Of a DNA stretch of 64,000 nucleotides, positions 44,915 to 54,800 are shown one piece after another. The notes beneath the pieces were generated by a model. The model saw nothing but the letters and a program-made list of their open reading frames with translations, had not been told where the DNA came from and made no database searches. Source of the stretch: JAGNRR01 sp964409905 (lineage in GTDB: Bacteria; Bacteroidota; Bacteroidia; Chitinophagales; Chitinophagaceae). Both the position numbers and the translations under genes were made by a program. Location of the stretch: contig CAYPET010000011.1 of assembly GCA_964409905.1 (NCBI GenBank), forward strand, positions 1 to 64,000. Direction: 5' to 3'. Position 1 is the stretch's first letter, and every line of letters starts with the position of its first letter.

Positions 44915-45785
44915 TTTTTGGGTCATAGTAACCGGGGCGCTTGTGGCAAGTACTTGTTCATTACTTGGGTGTTTTTTAATTCTGCGCAAGATGGCTATGA
45001 TTGGCGATGCTATTTCGCATGCCGTTTTGCCGGGTATTGTAATAGCTTTTTTAATAAGTGGTTCTAGAAGTTCAATACCGGTATTGTTAGGTGCAACCTT
45101 TATTGGTGTGCTAACCACATTTTTAATAGAATTTATCAGTAAGAAAGCCAGAATGCAACATGATGCCGCCATTGGGTTGGTATTTACTTTTTTGTTTGCA
45201 CTAGGAATAATATTGCTAACGCTTTTTGCGGATAAGATGGATTTGGATGCCGACTGTGTATTGCATGGCGAAATATTGTTTGTACCATTAGATATGCTAA
45301 GCACCGGTACATTCTTCGATGTGATTCCGCGAAAAATATGGATTCTATTAATTGCGTTTTTGTTGGTGCTGATATTAATTCGGCTTGGGTATAAGGGTTT
45401 TTTTCTAACATCTTTTGACCCTTCTTATGCGCTTTCTATAGGTGTTTCTGTTACAATTTGGAACTATGTACTCATGTCATTAGTTTCATTGGTTACAGTG
45501 GTTTCTTTTGAAAGCGTGGGCGCCATTCTTGTTGTTGCTTTTTTGGTAGTGCCCGCAGCCACGGCATATTTACTTACCGATAAGCTTATTTGGATGTTGG
45601 GTATAGCTATGCTCGTTGGTATTATGGCGTCGATAGTAGGTTATTTTATTGCCAAATGGCTGGATAGCTCCATTCCCGGCGCAATGACTGCGGCCTTGGG
45701 GATACAATTTTTTATAGTTTTCCTTCTGGCTCCGAAATACGGCTTGTTGGGGAGCAAGCTTTTTAGAACAAAGCGATTATTGTAA
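44904..45785 (+). CDS. Metal ABC transporter permease, second subunit
   Basis: The second membrane subunit of the Mn/Zn importer. The 293 residues form about eight helices, with GDAISHAVLPGIVIAF near the N-terminus and VGAILVVAFLVVPAATAYLL in the helix 5-6 region, and no extra domain. I use ATG 44904, which overlaps the end of the fused permease by 11 nt; a longer frame from 44844 would overlap by 71 nt. Two different permeases suggest a heterodimeric channel like TroC/TroD. Confidence 0.93.
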   Translation: MVFDFWVIVTGALVASTCSLLGCFLILRKMAMIGDAISHAVLPGIVIAFLISGSRSSIPVLLGATFIGVLTTFLIEFISKKARMQHDAAIGLVFTFLFALGIILLTLFADKMDLDADCVLHGEILFVPLDMLSTGTFFDVIPRKIWILLIAFLLVLILIRLGYKGFFLTSFDPSYALSIGVSVTIWNYVLMSLVSLVTVVSFESVGAILVVAFLVVPAATAYLLTDKLIWMLGIAMLVGIMASIVGYFIAKWLDSSIPGAMTAALGIQFFIVFLLAPKYGLLGSKLFRTKRLL

Positions 45786-45872
45786 AAATCTATTGTGCGA
45801 TTTTGAGCATTGCTCTTGTGTTGTTTATGACATCATTCTGCATTCGGGAAATCCCTCAACGGGTTTAGATTT

Positions 45873-46487
45873 TTAAGGTTGTGCATATCCTAGACGCTCT
45901 TTGAAGAAGGCATGATAATAGGCATCACAGCCGCTGCCAGCAATTGTTCGGGCCTTTGTCAATGATATGAATCCATCATTATCAATTAAGTCATTTTGAA
46001 TTATAATATGACGAACATAACCGATGACGATGGTGTTTTTATTTTGGAGAGTATTGGTTTCGGCTAGTTCTAGACCGAATTTAATATTTGACTCTGCTAC
46101 AAAAGGAGCAATGCATTTTTCAATGTATCCTTCCTTTAAGCCCACCATGTTAAATTCTGAAACTTCTCTTGGATATTTGGCGGATGCCTGATGAGCCTTC
46201 TTATAAAAATCGCTATGTACTTGATTTATTGTGTATTGTTTTGTTTGTAAAATATTCTCCAATGTGTGTCTTTCCCGGTCAGAAGGTCGCGAGATGAAAC
46301 CGTACATGGCGGGAGCCGAACCAACGTGAAATATGGTATTGAAAAGCCCAAGGTTTGTTAGTCCGTCTGTATTTTTTGTTCCTATTAAACAAATCGATTT
46401 GAATCCTCCAAGTGAGTTAATTAATTGGATGCGAAAATCTTTATCCATATTCTCAATGTCGGATTGCATGTATTCCTTTGTGTGCAT
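45873..46487 (-). CDS. Flavin reductase family protein
   Basis: A flavoprotein of the flavin reductase-like (split-barrel FMN-binding) family, about 204 residues. Visible are SICLIGTKNTDGLTNLGLFN and ISRPSDRERHTLENI, regions that bind FMN in relatives. The start is ATG 46487, 6 nt behind a perfect -7 box. A longer frame up to 46574 would run into the neighbouring oxidoreductase gene. Convergent with the metal permease. The electron acceptor is unknown. Confidence 0.85.
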   Translation of the reverse strand: MHTKEYMQSDIENMDKDFRIQLINSLGGFKSICLIGTKNTDGLTNLGLFNTIFHVGSAPAMYGFISRPSDRERHTLENILQTKQYTINQVHSDFYKKAHQASAKYPREVSEFNMVGLKEGYIEKCIAPFVAESNIKFGLELAETNTLQNKNTIVIGYVRHIIIQNDLIDNDGFISLTKARTIAGSGCDAYYHAFFKERLGYAQP

Positions 46488-46493
46488 TGCCCG

Positions 46494-46501
46494 CAAAAGT
46501 A
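46494..46501 (-). promoter_or_regulatory. -7 box of the flavin reductase gene (leaderless type)
   Basis: TACTTTTG on the minus strand matches TAnnTTTG and ends 6 nt before the ATG at 46487. It fixes the start. Confidence 0.6.
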
Positions 46502-46536
46502 TTCTGCAAAAGGAAAAGGTCGGCAAATAGATAACA

Positions 46537-47781
46537 TCATTTCTCTTTGGCAATGATAAGTTCGGCAACTTCACGCCCCGTTTTCATTGCGGCATTGATA
46601 GAGCCGTTGAGTAAATGGTCACCGCAGAGGTGTAATCCACTTCTAATTTGGTATTGAGCATGCTTTAGGCTGTTTTGCACGTGTGTTTGATTTGGCAGCG
46701 CATACAAAATATCTCGGCTGTGCAGGTGTTGCCAATCGTTAACCGAATTGCCAAACCATGCGGAGAGTTCTTTTCGCACCATACGAATCAGTTCTTTATT
46801 TGCAAACTGATGCTTGCCAACTACGGATAAGGATACTAAATAATCTTTTTTTGCATATCCTTGGGCCACTAGATTTATAGTACAAAGATTATTGACCAAT
46901 GATTCTTTATTGGTAATCAACGCGATTATCGGTTTTTTAATTGGCGGTTGCGATGCCACAAAATGAATATGTGTGGTGGATTGAAAGGTTGAATTTACCG
47001 TTTGATACTCCTTTATAAGACCTTTAGCCTCAGTCGCTATTATTATATTGGGTGCCGAAAGACTCCCGCCGTCCGTTAGTTGTACGCTCTGGCCGTCTAT
47101 TTTAGCTACCCGAACGTTTGTATTGATGGCGCTTGCGGGTATTGGTGCGGCCAATTGTTTTGGAATTTCTTCCATACCTAAATTAGGGATTGCTGTGTTG
47201 CCCTCACCAAACATTTTGAAAACAAAGTCAAACATTCGTTTGCTACTTTTTAGCTCTTTATCCAGAAAAATACCTGCAAAAAATGAATTGAAGAATTGGT
47301 CAATTATTTGTTGACTAAAACCATATTCGCCTCTTAAAGCGTCCATGGTTGGCAATTCGTTCGCTTCAAAAATTTCGTCTATTGATTTCCTCCGCAGATG
47401 ATAACGTAGTTTAAGAATTTTTAATTTGTCGCTAATAGTGCCAGCCTCAGATAAAATAGTAGGAATTAAACTTGACATGTTGCGTAATGGGTCACCAAGT
47501 AAACTTTGGCTTCCATCAGGTAGTAGTAATTGTGCGCCAGGCAAAAAAGCTTGTAAGTTGAGCTGGTCATAGTTTAACCATCTTTGGGCTTCGGGATATG
47601 CGGTTAGTAAAACTTGAAATCCATAATCTAGTCTATAATGATCCAGTAAATCTGTTTTTACTCTTCCGCCTACACGATCGGAAGCTTCTAAAATAACAAA
47701 ATCAATACCCGATTGCTGGAGTTGTCTCGCTGCGGTTAGCCCTGCTATACCACCGCCAATTATAATAGTATTGGGTTGCAA
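46537..47781 (-). CDS. FAD-dependent amine oxidase-like oxidoreductase
   Basis: A 414-residue flavoenzyme with the N-terminal FAD-binding fold IIIGGGIAGLTAARQL (5-20), then VILEASDRVGGRVKTD, typical of amine oxidase/phytoene desaturase-like proteins. The C-terminal LHLCGDHLLNGSINAAM motif closes the FAD site. The first codon appears to be TTG at 47781, because no ATG precedes the fold in frame. Function within the superfamily (protoporphyrinogen, carotenoid or amine substrate) cannot be decided. The flavin reductase gene follows 49 nt downstream. Confidence 0.85.
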   Translation of the reverse strand: MQPNTIIIGGGIAGLTAARQLQQSGIDFVILEASDRVGGRVKTDLLDHYRLDYGFQVLLTAYPEAQRWLNYDQLNLQAFLPGAQLLLPDGSQSLLGDPLRNMSSLIPTILSEAGTISDKLKILKLRYHLRRKSIDEIFEANELPTMDALRGEYGFSQQIIDQFFNSFFAGIFLDKELKSSKRMFDFVFKMFGEGNTAIPNLGMEEIPKQLAAPIPASAINTNVRVAKIDGQSVQLTDGGSLSAPNIIIATEAKGLIKEYQTVNSTFQSTTHIHFVASQPPIKKPIIALITNKESLVNNLCTINLVAQGYAKKDYLVSLSVVGKHQFANKELIRMVRKELSAWFGNSVNDWQHLHSRDILYALPNQTHVQNSLKHAQYQIRSGLHLCGDHLLNGSINAAMKTGREVAELIIAKEK

Positions 47782-47885
47782 AATTGTTTAAATATTTGAT
47801 AGGCTAAAATACCCCCATTCCTGTATACATTAATCTCGACTTTTTATGTCAAAATGGGTGTGATGCTTTTTTTGTTAGAGATTAG

Positions 47886-47909
47886 ACCATTCTGTATCAA
47901 CAGAATGGT
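47886..47909 (-). terminator. Hairpin downstream of the cytochrome gene
   Basis: A perfect 10-bp stem (ACCATTCTGT/ACAGAATGGT) with a 4-nt loop lies about 53 nt after the cytochrome stop. No T run follows directly, so it may be a processing or pausing hairpin rather than a terminator. Confidence 0.45.
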
Positions 47910-47961
47910 TGAGATTGTACTAAAAAAGGATTATTATAGTCAAATTTTAGTAAGTAATAAA

Positions 47962-48920
47962 TTATTCAATCGGTGAGCGAATTACCTTATTATTTATAGG
48001 TGGTACAGTTTTCAAATACTCAAAAATGGCTCCAGCTTCTTTATCTGTTAGTTGAGTATAAGGTATCATAGGATAGCGCAAGGCATGATCCTTTTCTAAA
48101 ATACCAAATTTTACCGCTTTAATAAATTGCTCTTTTGACCATTTGCCAATTCCTGTATTCTTATCAGGAGTCAGATTGGGTGTTCTGATTATTTGACCTT
48201 TTTCATTTAAAGGCTGATTACCTCCTCCAAAAAAGCCTACGCTTAATGTAGGGTCTTTATAATTATTGGTTTTGAAATCTGCAGAGTGGCATGAAAAACA
48301 TTCAAGATTATAAGCTAAATATCGCCCTAAGTCAACATTGTTATTTGTATCGGGCATACTAATCTTATTCTCCGGGTATGGGAAAGGCTTAAAGGCTATT
48401 CTGCAAAGCAGCTTTGTAAGAAAAGATGGCTGACAATCTTCATCTTTTACATTAGCTGCCGCTACCATTGGGTCGTCTGACTTAAGAAATGCCACAATAG
48501 CATTGATGTCTTCATCTGCCATATTCGGCAGTTTGGCCATATAAGGTGGACTGTATTGGCCATCTCTTTTTATGCCCGTACGAAGTAGGTAAATTATTTC
48601 TCCATCAGTCCAATTTCCAATGCCATATTGTTTATCTTGGGTAATATTCTTAGAATGGATGATGCCAAATTCTGCTGGAGCATCAAGCATTCTCTTGCCG
48701 GTTAACTTTTTGGTTTCATAATTTAGATGACAACCAGCGCATAGCATAGTGGCTAATTTTTTACCACGTTCTACTTGCTCAGGTGTTGATGCTACGCTGA
48801 TGTCAATTTTTTGTACATCATAGCTGGGAATATCTGAATAACCAATATAGGCAAGGGTTACGCCAATTGCTGAAAGGATAACTATAAAAAAATTCCGATT
48901 ATTTTAAGTATTTTTTTCAT
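47962..48920 (-). CDS. Diheme c-type cytochrome, frameshifted near its N-terminus
   Basis: A periplasmic membrane-anchored cytochrome with two CxxCH heme sites: CAGCH at the start of the intact part and CFSCH in the second half. The intact frame covers 47962-48747. Upstream, an ATG at 48920 opens MKKILKIIGIF and then stops. Inserting one T in the T7 run (48886-48892) would join it to FIVILSAIGVTLAYIGYSD..., a membrane anchor leading into the first heme domain. Repeated LTPDKNTGIGKWS-type motifs mark two similar cytochrome domains. Whether the lesion is real or a base-calling error is open. Confidence 0.75.
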
Positions 48921-49086
48921 TTGGATTGTTTTTGATTGAGGACAAGATAATAATAGTTGTTCGTGTTTGCAAGGGGCTTGCATGGAATAGGCAATGGGGG
49001 GAAACCTATTTTAATATTTGTTTGTTTTACATTTTCTGTTAATTCTTTACAGCTAGCTAATGCGTTAATTGTTTTATTTTTAATTC

Positions 49087-49533
49087 ATGAGAAAATATTT
49101 CGTTCTGTTACTCGTTATACCGTTTCTTTTCTTTGTTAGTAGTTGTGCCAAAAAAGGTTGTACTGATAACAAGGCTATCAATTATACTGCTTCAGCTAAA
49201 AAAGATGATGAGACCTGTCGTTATCAAGGCTCGGCTATGTTTTGGATTGGTCAGGCTTCCGCTCAGCAAATGTTGAATGATGGAATAAATACCCTGTTTG
49301 TTTATCTGGACGGTAATGTTATAGGTCAAATATCTTTAAGCGGACAAACTTTTACTGCGTCGCCGGCATGTGGAGCCACTGGCGCTGTAACTACGTTGCA
49401 AGATTTGTTTGGTGCGCAGTTTAAGGCATTTTCTTATCGTGTGGTAGATGACAAAAGTGTTAAACGTTGGTCGAGTGTGGTTACTGTCTACGGAGATAGC
49501 TGCACAGCAGAGGAGTTGGTTAATTTCCCATAG
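49087..49533 (+). CDS. Small lipoprotein, unknown function
   Basis: The 148 residues start with a lipoprotein signal, lipobox VSSC (Cys at 20). The first 25 mature residues, GCTDNKAINYTASAKKDDETC, match a Cys-bounded repeat of the type CTDPxAxNYNxxAxxDDGSC found in secreted Bacteroidota proteins. The rest (about 50-148) has beta-rich sequence with two further Cys and no family I recognise. It stands alone and is divergent from the cytochrome gene. Probably membrane-anchored outside the cytoplasm. Confidence 0.8.
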   Translation: MRKYFVLLLVIPFLFFVSSCAKKGCTDNKAINYTASAKKDDETCRYQGSAMFWIGQASAQQMLNDGINTLFVYLDGNVIGQISLSGQTFTASPACGATGAVTTLQDLFGAQFKAFSYRVVDDKSVKRWSSVVTVYGDSCTAEELVNFP

Positions 49534-49628
49534 CAGGTATTCATTGTAGGCTGGCTTTTTGTATATTGATTATGCTTTTCTGTGAATTCAGTTATTTTTT
49601 ACGTTTGCATTAATTGGATTACATCTAC

Positions 49629-50096
49629 TTAAACATGTACCATGCTCTCTTTAATGACGCCCATTACAAAGACGGATTGTATGTTGCCAACATTTTCAGC
49701 TTGTGAGAGTTTGTTTACATGAAAATCATAATACGAATCCATATCCGAACCAACAACCTTAAGCATGAAGTCAAAATCTCCACTGATACTGTAGCATTCA
49801 ATTACTTCCGGCAGGGCCATGATGCTCTCAATAAATTTTGCCCCCTTTATTTTATTGTGTTCTTTTAAAGAAACATAACAAATGACCATCAATCCTTTGC
49901 CAAGTTTTCGGCGGTCTAGTCGTGTGGTATAACGTTGAATTATTCCACTTTTTTCCAAACGTTTAATGCGATCGTGCGTTGGCGAAGGGCTGAGGTGTAC
50001 TTGTTGAGCAATTTCACTCATGGTGGTTTTTGCGTTTTGTTGTAAAATCCGCAATATGGCAAGGTCTTTATCGTCAAGTTTGAATTGTTCAGTCAT
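49629..50096 (-). CDS. Lrp/AsnC-family transcriptional regulator
   Basis: A DNA-binding regulator of 155 residues. The winged helix-turn-helix (about 10-60) contains DKDLAILRILQQNAKTTMSE and QVHLSPSPTHDRIKRLEKSG. The C-terminal RAM ligand-binding domain (about 70-150) contains EVIECYSISGDFDFMLKV. It is divergent from ahcY, with 144 nt between the start codons, and an imperfect palindrome lies in between. It may control itself and ahcY, possibly in response to an amino acid such as methionine. That is inference from position. Confidence 0.93.
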   Translation of the reverse strand: MTEQFKLDDKDLAILRILQQNAKTTMSEIAQQVHLSPSPTHDRIKRLEKSGIIQRYTTRLDRRKLGKGLMVICYVSLKEHNKIKGAKFIESIMALPEVIECYSISGDFDFMLKVVGSDMDSYYDFHVNKLSQAENVGNIQSVFVMGVIKESMVHV

Positions 50097-50173
50097 TTTT
50101 TCTGTTTTAGTTACAAAATATACTTTAAAAGTACTAATAATTCTGTGTATATATCAAAATATTGTATAATGAA

Positions 50174-50195
50174 CTGAATATTTTCATTATTTCAG
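50174..50195. promoter_or_regulatory. Imperfect palindrome between lrp-like gene and ahcY
   Basis: CTGAA and TTCAG are separated by 12 A/T-rich bases. This is the general form of Lrp-family operators. It lies about 18 bp upstream of the ahcY -7 box. Confidence 0.35.
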
Positions 50196-50213
50196 AAATA
50201 TATTCTATGAACA

Positions 50214-50221
50214 TACCTTTG
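50214..50221 (+). promoter_or_regulatory. -7 box of ahcY
   Basis: TACCTTTG matches TAnnTTTG and ends 19 nt before the ahcY ATG. Confidence 0.6.
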
Positions 50222-50240
50222 TGCAATAAAATTATTAGAT

Positions 50241-51569
50241 ATGTCAACAGAAACACAATCTAACATTGATTTTGACCTAAAATACAAGGTGAAAGATATA
50301 TCATTGGCCGAGTGGGGTCGCAAAGAAATTATTTTGGCCGAGGCTGAAATGCCTGGTTTAATAGCGTTGCGGGAAGAGTATGCTGGTCAACAGCCCTTAA
50401 AAGGAGCGCGCATTGCTGGTTGTTTGCATATGACAATTCAAACGGCTGTTTTAATTGAAACTTTAGTTGCGCTTGGAGCTGAAGTAAAATGGAGTTCATG
50501 CAATATTTTTTCTACTCAAGATCAAGCTGCTGCTGCCATAGCTGAGGCTGGCATTGGAGTTTATGCTTGGAAAGGACAAACGCAAGCCGAAGCTGACTGG
50601 TGTATCGAACAAACTCTGTTTTTTGGCAGTCCAGATCGTCCATTAAACATGATTTTGGACGATGGTGGTGATTTAACAAATATGGTTTTTGATCAATATC
50701 CTGAACTAGTAGCTGGTATAAAAGGATTGAGTGAAGAAACCACTACGGGAGTACATCGTCTTTATGAGCGCATGGCTAAAGGAACGCTCCCAGTACCAGC
50801 AATTAACGTAAATGACTCAGTAACAAAATCGAAATTTGACAATAAATATGGTTGTCGTGAAAGTTGCGTAGACGCTATTCGTCGTGCAACAGATATCATG
50901 ATGGCTGGTAAAGTTGCAGTCGTTGGAGGGTATGGCGATGTGGGCAAGGGTAGTGCCGCTAGTTTGGCCAGTGCAGGCTGTCGCGTTATTGTTACGGAAA
51001 TTGACCCTATTTGTGCATTGCAAGCTGCTATGGAAGGTTTTGAAGTAAAAAAAATGGATGATGCAGTTAAGGAAGCAGATATTATCGTTACGGCATCGGG
51101 TTGTAAAGATTTAATTCAAGCGCGTCATTTCGAAAGCATGAAAGACAAAGCTATTGTTTGTAATATTGGACACTTCGATAATGAAATTGATATGGCGTGG
51201 TTAAACCAACACCATGGTAACACTAAAGATACCATCAAACCACAAGTTGATAAATACACCATTAATGGCAAAGATGTTATCGTGTTGGCTGAAGGAAGAC
51301 TAGTGAACTTAGGTTGCGCAACAGGTCACCCAAGTTTTGTAATGAGTAATTCTTTCACGAATCAAACGTTAGCTCAGATTGAATTATGGACTAATTCAAA
51401 TCAATACAAAAATGAAGTGTATGTGTTACCAAAACACTTGGACGAAAAAGTTGCGATGTTACACTTGGCAAAAATTGGTGTGGAATTAGATACATTATCA
51501 GCCGATCAAGCGGCATACTTAGGCGTGCCTCAGCATGGGCCATTTAAGCCTGAAGCATATCGCTATTAG
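50241..51569 (+). CDS. ahcY: Adenosylhomocysteinase
   Basis: AhcY hydrolyses S-adenosylhomocysteine to adenosine and homocysteine, recycling the product of SAM-dependent methylation. The 442 residues contain the substrate region GARIAGCLHMTIQTAVLIETL, the NAD-binding motif VVGGYGDVGKGSAASL (about 228-243) and NIGHFDNEIDM. The C-terminus FKPEAYRY is the family hallmark. No SAH riboswitch fold is evident in the short leader. It is divergent from an Lrp-type regulator and ends in a strong terminator. Confidence 0.97.
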   Translation: MSTETQSNIDFDLKYKVKDISLAEWGRKEIILAEAEMPGLIALREEYAGQQPLKGARIAGCLHMTIQTAVLIETLVALGAEVKWSSCNIFSTQDQAAAAIAEAGIGVYAWKGQTQAEADWCIEQTLFFGSPDRPLNMILDDGGDLTNMVFDQYPELVAGIKGLSEETTTGVHRLYERMAKGTLPVPAINVNDSVTKSKFDNKYGCRESCVDAIRRATDIMMAGKVAVVGGYGDVGKGSAASLASAGCRVIVTEIDPICALQAAMEGFEVKKMDDAVKEADIIVTASGCKDLIQARHFESMKDKAIVCNIGHFDNEIDMAWLNQHHGNTKDTIKPQVDKYTINGKDVIVLAEGRLVNLGCATGHPSFVMSNSFTNQTLAQIELWTNSNQYKNEVYVLPKHLDEKVAMLHLAKIGVELDTLSADQAAYLGVPQHGPFKPEAYRY

Positions 51570-51590
51570 TGCCTAAATCACTAATTTCAT

Positions 51591-51622
51591 AAAAGGTCGC
51601 TCTCTAGAGTGGCCTTTTTTTT
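51591..51622 (+). terminator. Terminator after ahcY
   Basis: A stem of about 13 bp (AAAAGGTCGCTCT with AGAGTGGCCTTTT, including two wobble pairs) is followed by a run of eight Ts. Confidence 0.88.
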
Positions 51623-51815
51623 GATATAATTTGTAATTAAATGAAATAAACAAATTTTTTTACGAGTCTTGTCTGCGCAACAGCGACAGCAACTGACCGA
51701 TTTAACAAAAAGAATAAAGCAATTGTCAAATTTTTTGCAAGCTTATAATCCCTTTAATAAATTCTTTTTAAATAACTTCAATAGCTGTATTTTTAACGAT
51801 TAGAAAATACATCCA

Positions 51816-54800
51816 ATGAGACAAATTTTATTAATCATTTTTTGTTTTGCCATACTCACTGTATCCGCTCAAAAAGTACATTTCAATTCTGGAAGCCATG
51901 ATCTTCCAAGCAATGCTGGTACTTTCAGTTCGCAGGATTGGTCGAATGCTACTTTTAACGGTAAGAAATATGCTATTGTACAATTTAATAAGAGTGTTTC
52001 AGCTGATGAACGTGCAACTATTAGTCAGCAAACAGGCTTAATCTTTTTTGATTACATACCTCGATATGCTTTTATTGCTGCAATCCCCAACTCAATTAAT
52101 GATTTATCTGCATTTGACGTAAAGTCAGTAGTTCCTTATGTCAGTGCTTACAAAGTGAGTCATTTATTAATAGAGCGACCATTGCCAAATTGGATAGATT
52201 TAGGCAATGGACGTATACAAATAGATGTAACCTTCCATAATGACATATATAAATCAATGATAGAATATCAATTGGGCAATTTGGGTATTGAAGTATTGTC
52301 ATGGCAAGAAGAAAATCTGGCGGTAGTTGCCTTACCAGAGAATCAATTAAATTTATTAGCAGCAAAACCTTTTGTGAAATATATGCAACCTACTTCGGCA
52401 CCTGCAGAAATAGAGAATGATGAAGGACGTACCAGTACCAGAACGAATGTGTTAGACGCCGAATATTTGCAAGGGCTGCACTTTATTGGTAATGGTATTG
52501 CTGTTTCAATGGGCGATGATGGCAATGTAGGCCCTCATATAGATTTTCAAGGAAGATTGACCAATTTGGCTTCAGGAATGGGTGGTACCCATGGTGATCA
52601 TGTTATGGGTATAATCGGTAGTGCCGGAAATCAGGATCCTACTGCTCGAGGCCATGCGCCGGGAGCTAGTTTGATTGCATACAGCAACTACAACAATCTG
52701 CAAAATGCCACGACTGATTATCTTACCCGAGGTGTGCGTATTACAGCAAATTCGCTTGGGCAGACATGTAATTCTGGCTACAACAATAATGCCCGAACCC
52801 AAGATCAATACATCAATGCTAATTATTCGCTGATTTCAGTACACTCTGCTGGTAACGATGGTACATCGAATTGTGGCTTTGTGAATGGCTATTATCAAAT
52901 TACGGGTGGCTATAAGGCTGGTAAAAATTGTTTGGCAACGGGCAATCTTTTAAAAGATGACGAACTGGCAAATAGCAGCAGTCGTGGCCCGGCCAGAGAT
53001 GGTCGTATTAAGCCTGATTTGTGCGCTGTGGGTACATCAGTAAATTCTACACAACCAAATAACAGTTATGCTGTACTTTCGGGCACCTCAATGGCTTGTC
53101 CCGGTTTAGCAGGTACCTTGGCGTCACTATGGGAGGCATATAAGGTGAATAATGCTGGCCAAGATCCTTATTCTGCACTTATGAAAGGTATTGCTCTCAA
53201 CACTGCTGACGACTTGGGTCGACCAGGGCCAGACTTCCAATTTGGTTGGGGGCGCATTAATGCAAAAAGAGTGGTTGAAGTAATCCAAAACAAGCAGTAT
53301 ATTTTAGATACTATAGATAATGGCCAAACTGATGTTCATCAAATAACAGTGCCAGCGAATATTGCACAGGTGAAATTTATGCTTTATTATCATGATGAGC
53401 CGGGAGCAGCAAATGCGGCTATTCCATTGGTAAATGATTTGAATTTGTTGGCTACAGCACCGAATACTTTTGTATTTCAACCTTGGGTATTGAATTATAC
53501 TCAAACCACTGCAGCCCTTACTTCAAATGCTGTTCGTGGACGTGATAGTGTAAATAATGCAGAGCAGGTATCCGTTAAAAATCCACAGCCAGGAACATGG
53601 AATATTTCTATCAGTAGTTTTGATGTACCACAGGGCCCACAACCTTATGTACTTGTTTATTATTTTGAGCCACGTGGAATTACATTGACTTATCCCCAAG
53701 GTGGAGAGCATTTTAATGCAGGGGTTACAGAACGAATTCGTTGGGATGCAAACGACATTAATTTACCCATTACGTTAGAGTATTCAAGTGATAATGGCTT
53801 GAATTGGAATGTGATTAGCAGTAATATACCCTCAGATGATCGCCATTATGATTGGACACCTCCTTCAAGTTTAGCTACCGGTGAAATGCAAATGCGGATA
53901 TCAAGGGGTACACAATCTGATGTTACGGATGCTAACTTTACGGTATTTAGACAGGTTCAAAATGTAGTAGTTGATACAGCTTGCCCGACACAGTTTCACC
54001 TTAGCTGGGATGCTGTTTCTGGGGCAACCGACTATACTGTTTATCAATTGGGCAATAAATTCATGGACTCTGTTGGAAACACCACCACCAATGGGATTTA
54101 CCTAACGAATAATGTTAATACAAATGGAACATATTATTTTGCTGTTAGGGCAAATATTAGTTCAAATGGCGCCCAAGGACGTCGAAGCTTAGCGTATGAA
54201 AAATTGCCCGGCCAAGTAAATTGTGGTGATGATATCGTGAATCTTCGCACCGAAATGCCTTTCTACAAAGCTTACGATTGTGCTCCAATTGGTAGTGTGC
54301 CAGTAACGATAACCGTTCGCAATCAAAGTCTTACCGGAGCAATTATTTCAAATATACCTGTAAGTTATACCGTCAATGGAGTATTGACTGGTTCGGATAC
54401 GATTGCAGGTCCAATACTGGTAGGCGATTCGGTCGTTCATACTTTTACCACCCAGGCCACTTTCCCTGGTGCGGGTATTTATCAAGTTCGTACGAGATGC
54501 TCTTATCAGTATGATGCATTCCTTCAAAATGACACGAGTTCTCGTATAATGAATATTATCAATATCGGATCTACACCACCACCTGTGGTACAAGACTTTG
54601 AAGGAAACTTTTTACCTAATGGTTGGTTGACAGATAATCCTGATAATGGTATCCCATGGCAAAAGACATTTACTTTAAGTGGCGCCGTTCAAGGGAACAC
54701 CCACGCGGCTTACATGGATTTTTATAATTATACTAATGTGGGGGCAGAAGATATTTTAGAAACACCAGTGATTGATTTATCTAATGTAACAACCGATTCA

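Noticed and set aside
45784..45874. AAAAATCTA/TAGATTTTT inverted repeat between convergent permease and flavin reductase genes
   Set aside because: The arms are 73 nt apart and A/T-rich; a terminator is expected here, but none is convincing.
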